Source: Phycisphaeraceae bacterium (lineage in GTDB: Bacteria; Planctomycetota; Phycisphaerae; Phycisphaerales; Phycisphaeraceae). From it: a DNA stretch of 64,000 nucleotides. The notes under the pieces are model-generated. The model searched no databases, was not told where the DNA came from, and saw nothing but the letters and a program-made list of their open reading frames with translations. How positions within the stretch are numbered: the first letter of the stretch is position 1; the number at the start of each line of letters is the position of its first letter. Position numbers and translations under genes: made by a program. The stretch is taken from assembly GCA_020849625.1 (NCBI GenBank), contig JADLFV010000108.1, positions 1 through 64,000 on the forward strand, written 5' to 3'. Below are positions 42,159-50,989 of the stretch, in pieces.

Positions 42159-44551
42159 GGCTGATCTCCAATGGAGTTGAGCGTGCTGGCGGTCAACTGC
42201 ACTTCGAGGCGGCGCAGGGTCCACCAGGTGGCCTGCGGGCTGTCATGGACGCGCAGGCCGAGGCCGAACCAGCCTTCCTCGAACAGCGTGGGAAGGTCAT
42301 CGGCTTCAAGCGTGAATGTGTAGGACTGGTTGGGATTCTCAATCGAGCGCACGGCCACCAGTTGATTGCCGCGATAGACCACCAGGTCCACCTGCCGGCC
42401 GAGGGCGGTGATGTCAGCGTACACCTCGAGCTTCTGAAGTTGCAGGGGCATCAGCGCCGCCGGCACGTCGAAGCGCATGGCCAGTTCGCCGGACTGCTGT
42501 ACGGTGTCAACGAACTTGCGCGTTTCCTCGGCGAACAGGCTGGCGCTCTGCACGCCCTCGACGTGGCGCAGCATCGACATGCTCAGGAGAGCAAAGGGCA
42601 GTTGGATCAGCGAGCCGGGCGTGCTGGGACGCTCGTAGCGGATCGGCAGCGTGAGCAAGGCGTCGCTCTGGCGGGCCACGTCTTGGCCCAGTTCCAGGCC
42701 GCTGGACAGGGCATCGCTCCAGCCCAGCAGTCGCGGGGTTTCGAGGAATTTCGGATCGGCAAACAGGTTGCGATAGACCTGCAAGCGGGCCTGCTGTTTC
42801 TGGTTGAGCACGGTCGATTGCATGAACTGCTGGTCGCGCAGGGGGCCGTCCTCGACGAATGAGCCGGGCTCCGTGAAGCGCACTGCCGTGCGGCCGTCGT
42901 GCGAACTGAGCATGGCATCTTCGAGCGCATCAGCGGCCGGCCCGACGATGCGGCCGCGCAACTGGCCATTGCTGTCCCAGCCGATGGAGGCGTACACCGC
43001 TTCGGACAACGCCTGTCCCTGGGTCAGGCTCACGTTGCTGACGGCGCCGCTGGGCAGTTGCAACTGGTGCATGACCCAGTGCTCGTTTTCATCCTGCATG
43101 AAGCGCATGATCTGCCCGCCCTGGGCGGCGAGGCTGGGCCAGGCCAGTCCGCCTTGGCCGCGCAGCAGCAGGTCGTCGTCGCGATTCTGATTGGGGGCGC
43201 GGTAGATGCTCAGGCGATCGTCGAGCAGGACGGCGGGCACGTCGTCCGCGTAGTGTGCGATCTGGGCCACCGCCAAAGTGGTGGGGCACTGCGACTGCCG
43301 CGACCAGCCCAGCACCACCAGCAGGGCGGCGGTGATCAGTGCCAGCACGATGCCCGCTGCGGACAACCATTGCAGACGTTCCTGGCGCATCAGGTAAAAG
43401 CCCGCGCCCAGCATGGCCAGCAGATACAACCCCAGCACGCCGGCCACCGGAGCCAGGCCTAGCACGCGATAGCCGATCTGCTGGCTGACCATCGGCTCGA
43501 AGGCACCCAGTTGCTGCTGTTGATGCTGGCGATGCGGCGATGGCTGCATCCACCAGCGCAGGGCCTTGAGCGAGTTGCCGGCCAGAGGCTTGTCTTGGTC
43601 GTCCTGGCTGAACCAGGCGCGGGCTTCCAGCGTGGTCAGCAGCACCTCACCGCGCCCCACCTGCTTGCGCAACACGACTGGATACCCGCGCACCGTATGC
43701 GAGATTTCCCAATCTTCGGCCACCACGCGCGTCAGGTGCACCGGGTAATCGAATTGCAACGCTTCACTTCGCCGGCTGGCTTCGATGTCGAACTGCGTCA
43801 ACTCGATGGTGTCGAGCACGGCCAGCTTCCAGGCCTCGCCCAACAGGGCCTCGCCTAGCTTCGGCGGGGTCATGTCGAGCATGATCCACAGCCGCCCGCC
43901 CTTGAGCAGCCAGTGACGCAGGGCCTGGAGTTGGGCCGGCTCTAGGGTGATCGGATCGGCGGCGATCAGTAGCGTGTCCACCGCATCCCAGCCGGCCGCC
44001 TGCTCGGGCGCGTCGCCCTGCGACAGCCCGCTGGTGGCGGGAGAAAGATTTTTGTCATCCGTGCGCAGGGCGCGCACGATCCGTCGGGCAGCACCGGCCC
44101 GCGCCTCATCGGCGTTGTCCACAATGGTGACGGTGCTGACCGCATCCTGGTGCAACAACAGCAGCAGCTCGTTGACAGCCGCCTGCCGCTCTCCCGCGGC
44201 GGTGCGCTCGATCAGTTGGGTGCGGGCCGGCCAGGAGCGTTCATCTTTGGATGCGTCAGCGGTCAGATAAAAAGCAAAGCGCACCTGGCGCTGGGCGCCG
44301 GCGGGAACCCAGGGCTCAGCGGCGAACTGGGTCTGGTTCATCCCGCGCAACGTGAGCACCACCAGGCCGCTGTCATCGCTGGCGCTGGCGTTGCTCAACG
44401 TGCAACCCAACTGGGCCCAGGCACCGTCGCGATAGATGCGCGTGCCGGTCATGCCCGCGTTCTGCATCTGCACGCAGAACGCCGGCGTTGAGCAGACCAG
44501 CAGAACGATCAGCCAGATCACCTGTCGGCTGACGGTGGCGTTGCGCTTCAA
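42155..44551 (-). CDS. Large exported/membrane protein of the ABC-2 operon
   Basis: The 798-aa protein has a signal peptide (VIWLIVLLVCSTPAFC), an extracytoplasmic part with a Rossmann-like region (LLKGGRLWIMLDMTPPKLGE) reminiscent of the class I glutaminase-like domains seen in Gld-type ABC accessory proteins, then two membrane helices (AGVLGLYLLAMLGAGFYL and AAGIVLALITAALLVVLG) and a long C-terminal beta-rich domain. It is translationally coupled to the ATPase. TTG 44551 follows GGAGCGAGG. I infer an accessory role for the transporter; the family itself is not one I can name. Confidence 0.62.
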   Translation of the reverse strand: MKRNATVSRQVIWLIVLLVCSTPAFCVQMQNAGMTGTRIYRDGAWAQLGCTLSNASASDDSGLVVLTLRGMNQTQFAAEPWVPAGAQRQVRFAFYLTADASKDERSWPARTQLIERTAAGERQAAVNELLLLLHQDAVSTVTIVDNADEARAGAARRIVRALRTDDKNLSPATSGLSQGDAPEQAAGWDAVDTLLIAADPITLEPAQLQALRHWLLKGGRLWIMLDMTPPKLGEALLGEAWKLAVLDTIELTQFDIEASRRSEALQFDYPVHLTRVVAEDWEISHTVRGYPVVLRKQVGRGEVLLTTLEARAWFSQDDQDKPLAGNSLKALRWWMQPSPHRQHQQQQLGAFEPMVSQQIGYRVLGLAPVAGVLGLYLLAMLGAGFYLMRQERLQWLSAAGIVLALITAALLVVLGWSRQSQCPTTLAVAQIAHYADDVPAVLLDDRLSIYRAPNQNRDDDLLLRGQGGLAWPSLAAQGGQIMRFMQDENEHWVMHQLQLPSGAVSNVSLTQGQALSEAVYASIGWDSNGQLRGRIVGPAADALEDAMLSSHDGRTAVRFTEPGSFVEDGPLRDQQFMQSTVLNQKQQARLQVYRNLFADPKFLETPRLLGWSDALSSGLELGQDVARQSDALLTLPIRYERPSTPGSLIQLPFALLSMSMLRHVEGVQSASLFAEETRKFVDTVQQSGELAMRFDVPAALMPLQLQKLEVYADITALGRQVDLVVYRGNQLVAVRSIENPNQSYTFTLEADDLPTLFEEGWFGLGLRVHDSPQATWWTLRRLEVQLTASTLNSIGDQP

Positions 44552-44693
44552 AGCCTCGCTCCAGGGATCAAGGAGAACACGGTCAGAAGACGAGTAACTT
44601 AGCGACCGCTACCCATCCGAGCAATGGCCGGCGAAGATGTCGGAATATATTGGGAATGTTGACTTGCGCGCAGATGACGCACCATCACTTCGA

Positions 44694-44715
44694 CATGGTC
44701 GCTTAAGCGACCATG
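44694..44715. repeat. Perfect 22-bp palindrome between operons
   Basis: CATGGTCGCTT is followed directly by AAGCGACCATG. It lies 42 bp after the stop of the desaturase gene on the minus strand and 142 bp before the ABC operon start. It could be an operator or a bidirectional transcript end. The rest of the 205-bp gap shows nothing else. Confidence 0.75.
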
Positions 44716-44756
44716 CCAACGGTTCAATTTCGCGGCCGAAGATGAATAGAACCGCT

Positions 44757-46040
44757 TTACGCCGCCTCGCAGCGCTCGGTGATCTCGACCATCTCGAAGT
44801 CGGATTTGCTCACGCCGCAGTCCGGGCAGCACCAGTCCTCGGGGATTTCTTCCCAGGCCGTGCCGGGTGCGATGCCCTCTTCGGGCAGGCCGAGGGCTTC
44901 ATCGTAGATGAACCCGCACACGCTGCACTCCCAGCGGCGGAACTTGCGCGGGGGCTGTTCACTTGGCTGTTCACTTGAAACATCCGCGGTGTTCGATGTC
45001 TTATCCCCGGCGGCTGTGGTCAGCGGTGCATCGCTCTTGTTCTGGCCGGGCAGCGGCTGCACGTACTGATAGCTCGGGTCGTGCTTCTGCCGCGTCATGA
45101 TGTGGCCGATCTGCACCCAGGTCTCCAGCAGCCCGTTGAGCGTGGGCGGCATCTCGTGGCGCACCGCCTGATGCAGGCGGGCCAGGTTGTAGCAGGGCAC
45201 AGCCGCGTACATGTGGTGCTCGGTGTGGTAATTCATGTGCCAGTAGAGAAATCGCACCACGGGATTCAGATAGATGGTGCGACAGCAGATGCGAAAGTCC
45301 TCGACGTTATCGACCAGCCCGCAGTGCTGCGTGTTGTTGCAGAGAAAAAACAGCCAGCCGGCGATGAACGGTGCCAGCGACACGATGATGGGAATGATCC
45401 ATTGCCCGCTGGCCAGGGACACGATAGCGATCGCAGCGTGGCCGATCAGGATGACGCGGGCCCATTGGCTGACCTGGCGGCGGCGGTTGACGTCGTTCTC
45501 GGGAAACAGGTGCTCCGGCCATTCGCCTTTGAATCGGCCGCGGGCGAACCGGCTGTGATCCTTGATCTTCTGCCACAACTGGGCCGGATCGATCACGGCG
45601 GTCTTGACGAATGCACGGATCGTCTGCGTGGCGGGCAGCACCACTTCCAGGTCGTCCGGCGGGTGCAGGGTGAACTTGTGATGCTCGCTGTGGCTGCCCC
45701 AGAAGAAACGGTGATTATGCCAGCCCAGGAAGCTGAAAATGTTGACGAAAAAGTCGTTGAGCCCGGCCGTGCGAAAGACCGTGCCGTGCACCAGCTCATG
45801 CACGGCATTGATGGTGAAGTGGCGGACCGTGCCGTGCAGGAACAGGGCTGCGAGGGTGACGTACCAGGGCAGCCACAGCCAGGACAGGTACGCCCCGACG
45901 CCGGTGGCGATGAGGATGGCCAGGTATCCGCCGGTCTGCACCATGCCTTTGCCGTTGCTGCGCTGATTGAGGACGGCCAGCTCCTGCGGGTCGATGGGGA
46001 CGCGATACCAACTGATCGTGCGGTCCGAGGTGGCTGCCAT
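44757..46040 (-). CDS. Fatty acid desaturase fused to a C-terminal rubredoxin
   Basis: The 427-aa protein joins two electron-transfer partners. Residues 1-340 are a membrane-bound desaturase with the three His boxes HELVHG, HSEHHK and HTEHHMY holding the di-iron centre. After a linker rich in Thr/Ser, residues about 370-425 are a rubredoxin with [19 protein letters not shown] and [14 protein letters not shown], giving the four Fe-binding Cys. The fused rubredoxin would feed electrons to the di-iron site, as in rubredoxin-dependent alkane hydroxylases. AAGGAG precedes the ATG. An AraC regulator is divergent from it. Confidence 0.92.
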   Translation of the reverse strand: MAATSDRTISWYRVPIDPQELAVLNQRSNGKGMVQTGGYLAILIATGVGAYLSWLWLPWYVTLAALFLHGTVRHFTINAVHELVHGTVFRTAGLNDFFVNIFSFLGWHNHRFFWGSHSEHHKFTLHPPDDLEVVLPATQTIRAFVKTAVIDPAQLWQKIKDHSRFARGRFKGEWPEHLFPENDVNRRRQVSQWARVILIGHAAIAIVSLASGQWIIPIIVSLAPFIAGWLFFLCNNTQHCGLVDNVEDFRICCRTIYLNPVVRFLYWHMNYHTEHHMYAAVPCYNLARLHQAVRHEMPPTLNGLLETWVQIGHIMTRQKHDPSYQYVQPLPGQNKSDAPLTTAAGDKTSNTADVSSEQPSEQPPRKFRRWECSVCGFIYDEALGLPEEGIAPGTAWEEIPEDWCCPDCGVSKSDFEMVEITERCEAA

Positions 46041-46188
46041 GGCGAGGCTCCTTGCATTTCAGTCCATTAGAACTGCTCTAGGATAGCCCTTGCAGCGCCT
46101 GTGGTCGTCCAGATGAATCAGCTTTAGAAAAACGAACAAAGCCTGGGTAGGATGTGAGTTATCTGTTGTTTTTGCAACGATCTGCGCG

Positions 46189-46194
46189 TACATT
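46189..46194 (+). promoter_or_regulatory. Putative -10 box TACATT of the AraC gene
   Basis: TACATT ends 7 bp before ATG 46202. The 160-bp gap to the divergent desaturase start must hold both promoters; TTGCAA at 46172 is the only other hexamer of note. Confidence 0.4.
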
Positions 46195-46201
46195 ATCAAA
46201 C

Positions 46202-47083
46202 ATGGCCAAGACCGCAAAAAGACGAATGTTTCTCGGCAAGCAGACGCTGGTGCCCGGGGTGCGGTTTACAGGGCATGACGTGGTGCGGGCTGCGGATCAG
46301 CGCGGGTTGAACGCCCACGACCACGGTGCCGCCTACGAGTTGTGCCTCATCGTCAGCGGCGGCGTCGATTGGTGGGTCGGCAGCGAGATCTACGAAGTGG
46401 GACCCGGCGAAATCTACCTGACCCGCCCCCACGAGCGGCACGGCGCGGTCGATTCCATGCTCCAGCCCTGCGAACTGTACTGGTGCGGCTTCGAACTCGA
46501 TGACCGGGCCGCCATCGCCAGCCTCAACCGGGCTGAGACCCGGCTGATCGCTCAGCGTTTTGCATCGCTGCAGCATCGCCACTTCCGCAGCAGCCCCGAG
46601 GTCGCGGACGCTTTTGCCCGCCTGATCGCCGCCCAGCGCGACGGCGGACCACTGGCTGGCCTGGAAGCGCGCGTCGCCTGCCTCAACCTGCTGCTCGGCT
46701 CGCTGCGCTGCCACGACAGCTACGCCACCCTGCAGCGACGCATCAGCGCCACCATCAGTCAGGCCATGCGCTGGATCAGCGATCATCTCGAAGACGACGT
46801 GGCTATCGACGATCTGGCCAAACACTTCTCGCTCTCGGCCACCCGATTCCACGAGCGCTTCCGGCGGGAGGTCGGCTACTCACCCGGCGACTGGCGGGCC
46901 CGCCAGCGCATCAAGCGGGCCAAGCAACTGCTGCGGCAGACGGACCAGTCCATCACACACATCGCGCTGCGCTGCGGCTTTTCCAGCAGCCAGTATTTCG
47001 CCACCACCTTCAAACGCCTGGTGGGCCTGACCCCGCGACAGTACCGCCGGCGCAGCGCCGATTCACATGATGCGTCAGCCTGA
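46202..47083 (+). CDS. AraC-family transcriptional regulator
   Basis: The 293-aa regulator has an N-terminal cupin domain (ELCLIVSGGVDWWVGSEIYE, EIYLTRPHERHGAV) for a small ligand and a C-terminal double HTH (VAIDDLAKHFSLSATRFHER and HIALRCGFSSSQYFATTFKR). ATG 46202 is favoured by a TACATT box and by the normal N-terminus. Its divergent position suggests it controls the desaturase-rubredoxin gene; that is inference. Confidence 0.88.
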   Translation: MAKTAKRRMFLGKQTLVPGVRFTGHDVVRAADQRGLNAHDHGAAYELCLIVSGGVDWWVGSEIYEVGPGEIYLTRPHERHGAVDSMLQPCELYWCGFELDDRAAIASLNRAETRLIAQRFASLQHRHFRSSPEVADAFARLIAAQRDGGPLAGLEARVACLNLLLGSLRCHDSYATLQRRISATISQAMRWISDHLEDDVAIDDLAKHFSLSATRFHERFRREVGYSPGDWRARQRIKRAKQLLRQTDQSITHIALRCGFSSSQYFATTFKRLVGLTPRQYRRRSADSHDASA

Positions 47084-47091
47084 AAAGCCAA

Positions 47092-47164
47092 TGGGAGTGG
47101 CAGGATTCGAACCTGCGACCGAGCGATTATGAGTCGCCAGCTCTAACCACTGAGCTACACTCCC
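47092..47164 (-). tRNA. tRNA-Met (anticodon CAU)
   Basis: The 73 bases fold with acceptor GGGAGTG/CACTCCC, D-arm GCTC...GAGC, anticodon loop CTCATAA (anticodon CAU) and T-arm GCAGG-TTCGAAT-CCTGC, with discriminator A. The first acceptor pair G1-C72 and the D-arm suit an elongator tRNA-Met; a tRNA-Ile with modified CAU anticodon cannot be wholly excluded. Confidence 0.9.
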
Positions 47165-47252
47165 TTTTGCCCGCCCCCGGAAGTGAAATATCGCTTGTCC
47201 GATGCTTCATCTGCTGCGCGGTAGTATATCGCTTGCAGGAAAGGAACGAGCG

Positions 47253-48266
47253 ATGATGGACCTTCGCACACGTGGGCTGGCGGGTCTGCTGCTGGTGATG
47301 TTGTGGTCGGCTGCGGGTTGCGGGCCGCTGACGTTCGTGGTGGGCGTGACACCCGGCGATCAGCGACTCGACAGCACCGTGGTTGAATCCGACGGCCAAG
47401 CTGGTTCGCAGCGCGTCGTCATCGTCGATGTCACGGGTCTGCTCCTCAATCATCGCAAGAACAGCCTGCTGCGCGAGGGTGAGAACCCGGTCAGCGATCT
47501 GACCGAGAAGCTGAACGCAGCCAAACATGATCCGCGCGTGGCGGCGGTCATCCTGCGCCTGAACACGCCCGGCGGCACGGTCACCGCCAGCGATGCGATG
47601 TACCGCGAAATCCTGCGCTTCAAACAGCAGAGCGACAAACCCGTCGTCGCCCTGATGATGGATGTCGCGGCCAGCGGCGGTTACTACGTGGCCTGCGCCT
47701 CGGACACCATCGTCGCCTATCCCACCACCATCACCGGCAGCGTGGGTGTGATCATGCAGACCATCAGCTTCAAGCCCGCCCTCGATCGCATCGGCATCCA
47801 GGCCCAGGCTCTGACCAGCGGCCCCAACAAGGATGCCGGCTCACCGCTGAGCGTGATGACCGACGAACAGCGGGCTGTGCTGCAGAAACTGGTGGACAAT
47901 TTCTATGCCCGCTTCGTGGCCGTGGTGCGCGAGCATCGGCTGGACATGCCTGCTGATCGTTTCGATGAATTGACCGACGGTCGCGTACTCAGCGGCGAGG
48001 ACGCCCTGGCGGCAGGCATGGTGGATGAACTGGGCGATCTGCGTGACGCTTTCGCGCGGGCCAAACAGTTGGCCAAGCTCGATCGCGCGGATTTGGTCGT
48101 GTATCACCGACCGCTGACCTACGTCGGTTCGCCTTACGCGGCCGCGCCTGCCGGCCAGCCGGAGGCGACATCACAGATCAACCTGTTGCAGTTGAACGTG
48201 GATGCCATGGCGGACCTGGAAGCGCCGGCCGGGTTCTACTATCTGTGGCGGCCGCAGTTGCCTTAA
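47253..48266 (+). CDS. sppA: Signal peptide peptidase SppA-type S49 protease, lipoprotein
   Basis: The 337-aa protein has a lipoprotein signal (LLLVMLWSAAGC) and one S49 domain: NTPGGTVTASDAMYREI, then MDVAASGGYYVACASDTIVA with the catalytic Ser of SGGYY, and TITGSVGVIMQTI. It would cut residual signal peptides or membrane proteins on the outer side of the inner membrane. Single-domain length is typical of short SppA proteins. Two ATG codons in tandem follow AAGGAACG. It converges with mlaE with a 4-bp overlap of stops. Confidence 0.88.
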   Translation: MMDLRTRGLAGLLLVMLWSAAGCGPLTFVVGVTPGDQRLDSTVVESDGQAGSQRVVIVDVTGLLLNHRKNSLLREGENPVSDLTEKLNAAKHDPRVAAVILRLNTPGGTVTASDAMYREILRFKQQSDKPVVALMMDVAASGGYYVACASDTIVAYPTTITGSVGVIMQTISFKPALDRIGIQAQALTSGPNKDAGSPLSVMTDEQRAVLQKLVDNFYARFVAVVREHRLDMPADRFDELTDGRVLSGEDALAAGMVDELGDLRDAFARAKQLAKLDRADLVVYHRPLTYVGSPYAAAPAGQPEATSQINLLQLNVDAMADLEAPAGFYYLWRPQLP

Positions 48267-49099
48267 CCGAGTGCGTTGGCCGAGAGGTGGCCGTAGATCA
48301 GGAAGTAGAGGTCTTTGAAGAACTTGGCCATGAAGAAGTTGACGACGATGATGGTGATGAAGCTGTAAACGAAGCTCTCGGTGGCGGCCTGGCCGACGCC
48401 GGCGGCGCCGCTGCGGCAGTTGAATCCCTTGTAGCAACTGATCAGGCCGATCGCCCCGCCGAAGACCACGCTCTTGCCCAGTCCGGTGAACACGTCCCAG
48501 TTGCCCACGAACACGCGGGAGAACTGCCAGTAGCCGCCGACATCGACGCTGAAGCCTTTGACCACCACCATCCAGCCGCCGAAGATGCCCAGCAGGTCGC
48601 TGCACACGGTCAGCACCGGGACCATGATGATGCAGGCCAGGAAGCGCGGCACGACCAGGAAGGCGATGGGGTCGGCGCCCATGACGCGCAGGGCGTCGAG
48701 CTGTTCGGTGACGCGCATGGTGCCCAGTTCGGCGCTGACCGCGCCGCCGACGCGGCCGGCGATCATGACCGCCGCCAGTACCGGGCCGATCTGCTTGACC
48801 ACCGACATATTGATCACGCCGCCCAGCCGTGTTTCCTGACCGATGGCGGCAAACTGATCGAAGGTCTCCACGCCCAGCACCGCGCCCACGAAGGCGCCCA
48901 CCAGGGCCACCACCGGAATGCTCATGGTGCCTACCGCGTAGAGTTGCGGCATCAGCAGCTTGACGCGGCCGAACCCGCCGGGCCCGCGCAAGATCCATTT
49001 GAAGACCGCCAGCACGAACAGCGCGAACTGTCCCAGCCCCTCGAGCAACCGGGAACAGTGCCAGCCGAACAGCGCCAGGCGATCGATTGCGTAGTTCAT
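48263..49099 (-). CDS. mlaE: MlaE-family ABC transporter permease
   Basis: The 278-aa permease belongs to the MlaE/TTG2B family, which moves phospholipids between inner and outer membrane. Diagnostic segments are ALVGAFVGAVLGVETFDQFA, MIAGRVGGAVSAELGTMRV and EQLDALRVMGADPIAFLVVP. The partner ATPase (MlaF) and MlaD are not next to it on this side. ATG 49099 is chosen; a longer frame runs into the GTAGGGC element. It fits with the outer-membrane genes elsewhere in the window. Confidence 0.92.
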   Translation of the reverse strand: MNYAIDRLALFGWHCSRLLEGLGQFALFVLAVFKWILRGPGGFGRVKLLMPQLYAVGTMSIPVVALVGAFVGAVLGVETFDQFAAIGQETRLGGVINMSVVKQIGPVLAAVMIAGRVGGAVSAELGTMRVTEQLDALRVMGADPIAFLVVPRFLACIIMVPVLTVCSDLLGIFGGWMVVVKGFSVDVGGYWQFSRVFVGNWDVFTGLGKSVVFGGAIGLISCYKGFNCRSGAAGVGQAATESFVYSFITIIVVNFFMAKFFKDLYFLIYGHLSANALG

Positions 49100-49113
49100 G
49101 GTGGAAGTGGAAT

Positions 49114-49185
49114 CGTAGGGTGTAGGGCGTAGGGCGTAGGGCGTTGGCGCGAACACGCCCTACGCCCTACGGACCACGCCCTACG
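49114..49185. repeat. Inverted tandem-word element (GTAGGGC word), second site
   Basis: The left arm (49114-49145) repeats GTAGGGC four times; the right arm (49153-49185) repeats GCCCTAC three times. It lies between mlaE and tRNA-His and shares its word with the element at 34311. Confidence 0.9.
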
Positions 49186-49192
49186 AAACAAG

Positions 49193-49267
49193 GGTGACTG
49201 AGGGGAATCGAACCCCCAACCCTCGGCACCACAAGCCGATGCTCTAACCGATTGAGCTACAGTCACC
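49193..49267 (-). tRNA. tRNA-His (anticodon GUG)
   Basis: The cloverleaf has acceptor GTGACTG/CAGTCAC, anticodon loop TTGTGGT (anticodon GUG) and a T-arm with TTCGATT. The extra 5' G (49267) that defines tRNA-His is encoded and faces C73 (49193). It decodes CAC and CAU. Confidence 0.94.
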
Positions 49268-49312
49268 ATGCAATGGGCAAGCTCAGTAGCCTAGACGCCA
49301 CCGCCGCAGCCT

Positions 49313-49427
49313 GTCAAGACCCAGCCCCCTCCGCGGGGTGCCACACCCGCGTGCGGGTGTGCCGGGTGTTGCGCACGGCCGACGCGCGGCCATGGCACCC
49401 GTCAGTCAAGACCCGGCCCCCTCCGCG
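49313..49427. repeat. Palindromic element flanked by 23-bp direct repeats at a gene's stop codon
   Basis: Copies at 49313-49335 and 49405-49427 (starting GTCAAGACCC and ending CCCCCTCCGCG) match at 22 of 23 positions. Between them, GGGTGCCA (49336-49343) pairs with TGGCACCC (49393-49400), enclosing hairpins ACACCCGC/GCGGGTGT and one with CGGCC arms. The second direct copy contains the stop and last codons of the DUF1444-like gene. Confidence 0.85.
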
Positions 49428-50416
49428 CGGGCCAGCCCCGAGAGGTCATACAGCAGCCGCACGAACTCATCGGGCGGACTGAAGTCGATGCCGCCGTCGT
49501 TCACCCGATAGGGCAACTCCCGGAATACCCCGTCGCGGTACCAGTAAAACCGGCCGGTCACCGTGTTGGGGCCCTCCTGCGCCATGCCCCAGGCCAGCAC
49601 CAGCATGTCGTGCATGCTCAGGGCCACGGAAGCATCCTCGATCGGCAGCACCGCCAGGTAATCGCGCACCGGTACAGCCACGATCGCCCCGTAGCGGCCG
49701 ATGGCGTTGGGGAACCGCTCCAGACGCAGGGCCAGGGCCGAGCTGTAAGGCATGCCCCGGAGCGTGAATACCCGCGTACGCTGGCTGAGATTGATCCACT
49801 GGGCTGTGGTGTGCGGCATGGCGGTGACGTTGTCCATGGCCAGATCGAACAAGCGATCGTGCCCCACACCCCAGCCGGCCATGGTCTGGCGGTCCACGCT
49901 CATCGTCGTGGCCGGCAGGTCCAGGCTCAGCACCGTGTATGTGCCCGGCAGATCCACGCGATAGACCAGGCGCATGTTGGCTGCCTGCTTATCGAATGCT
50001 TCCTGATCGAACAGCCGCAGGGCCAGATGCTTCTTCGCCCAGGCATAATCACGGGCCAGGCCTGCATAGCGCTGCTGCTGATAAAGCTCCTGTCGCACTT
50101 CCTTGAAGTGCTCGGCCAGCAGGCGCGGCCAATGATCGCGTGACTCGTCGGCGCAGCGGCGGGCGATGTCACTCAGGCTGAACTGCGTCTGGCCCTGGCC
50201 GTCCCGGGGCACCACCCAGCCGTCGTGGAGGGCGATCGCGATGCATACACTGTCGAAGTAGGCGGTCACCGCATCTTCAAAGTCCTGCACCTGCCGCGGC
50301 GAGTCGAACGCAGCCGCCCAGGCCGGCAGTGGCGGCGCAGCCTCAGCAGTGCGTTGGCAGCCGACGGCCGCCAAGCCGTGCAACAGAAGCAGCAATAGCG
50401 CCATGGTTCGCATCAT
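49406..50416 (-). CDS. DUF1444 (YtpQ)-like lipoprotein
   Basis: The 336-aa protein has a lipoprotein signal (ALLLLLLHGLAAVGC), then a domain with VDRQTMAGWGVGHDRLFDLA and YGAIVAVPVRDYLAVLP, which resembles the DUF1444/YtpQ pattern of an 'R.....WGV....L...A..N' helix followed by an iPxRD strand. Function of the family is unknown. ATG 50416 is the first of two in tandem. The last seven codons are duplicated downstream of the stop, around a palindromic element. Confidence 0.6.
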   Translation of the reverse strand: MMRTMALLLLLLHGLAAVGCQRTAEAAPPLPAWAAAFDSPRQVQDFEDAVTAYFDSVCIAIALHDGWVVPRDGQGQTQFSLSDIARRCADESRDHWPRLLAEHFKEVRQELYQQQRYAGLARDYAWAKKHLALRLFDQEAFDKQAANMRLVYRVDLPGTYTVLSLDLPATTMSVDRQTMAGWGVGHDRLFDLAMDNVTAMPHTTAQWINLSQRTRVFTLRGMPYSSALALRLERFPNAIGRYGAIVAVPVRDYLAVLPIEDASVALSMHDMLVLAWGMAQEGPNTVTGRFYWYRDGVFRELPYRVNDGGIDFSPPDEFVRLLYDLSGLARAEGAGS

Positions 50417-50721
50417 GGTCCGGTTGTCGTTATCGGCCGAATCGCGGCCGACCATGAAGCGACAGCCTCAGGGTGAAGATGTTCCGACCGCCATCAAAGC
50501 GAGCACCGCCATTATTTCTGTTTTCGCTGAAAACAGAGTAATCGCCGCATATGGGCTTGGGTGTCGTATCAACGCGGTTGAACTTCCGGGGGAGCCGCGA
50601 CCTCCGGAATACGCGGCGGTTCGTGACTGGATCAATGTGTTCACCCTGGCGAAAGCCCCGGCGGGTGTTGATTTTTAGGTTAACGCCCGGTATATTTTAT
50701 TGCAACAGAGGGGGCCGGTGG
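50417..50721. other. Gap before the toxin-like pair
   Basis: No believable gene is seen. It holds one CTTCCGGGGG motif (50583-50592) followed by GCCGCGAC, the same combination as at 55285, and a TATATT box about 25 bp before the BrnT-like gene. Confidence 0.45.
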
Positions 50722-50985
50722 ATGCCGACGTATTTTTTCATTTGGGATGACTCAGAGGGTGGTAATGTTGACCACCTGGCGGAACACGGCGTGACGCCCC
50801 AAGAGGCTGAAAGCGTCATGGAGCAACCTGAGTCGCACGATTTCAGCCAGTCGAGCGGGCTGCCGATTGCGTTCGGCTTCACGATGACCGGCAGATATCT
50901 GATGCTGGTGTATGAAATGCTCACGGCTGACACGATCTATGTGCATACGGGTTACGAAGTGCCGCGCCGCAACCCGAGGAGATGA
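50722..50985 (+). CDS. BrnT/DUF4258-like small protein, possible toxin
   Basis: The 87-aa protein has the BrnT-like layout: FIWDDSEGGNVDHLAEHGVT (WD..K..N...HGV), EAESVMEQPESHDF, and a C-terminal LVYEMLTADTIYVHTGYEV strand pair. BrnT proteins are RelE-fold ribonucleases. The usual final Ala-Arg-Lys segment is replaced by VPRRNPRR. A Shine-Dalgarno-like GAGGGGG lies 11 bp upstream. The XRE gene follows after 4 bp, as antitoxins often do. Toxin activity is inferred. Confidence 0.62.
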   Translation: MPTYFFIWDDSEGGNVDHLAEHGVTPQEAESVMEQPESHDFSQSSGLPIAFGFTMTGRYLMLVYEMLTADTIYVHTGYEVPRRNPRR

Positions 50986-50989
50986 CCAC

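Noticed and set aside
162-49267. tRNA genes as integration sites of mobile elements
   Set aside because: No integrase, transposase or attachment-site duplication is seen near the three tRNA genes.
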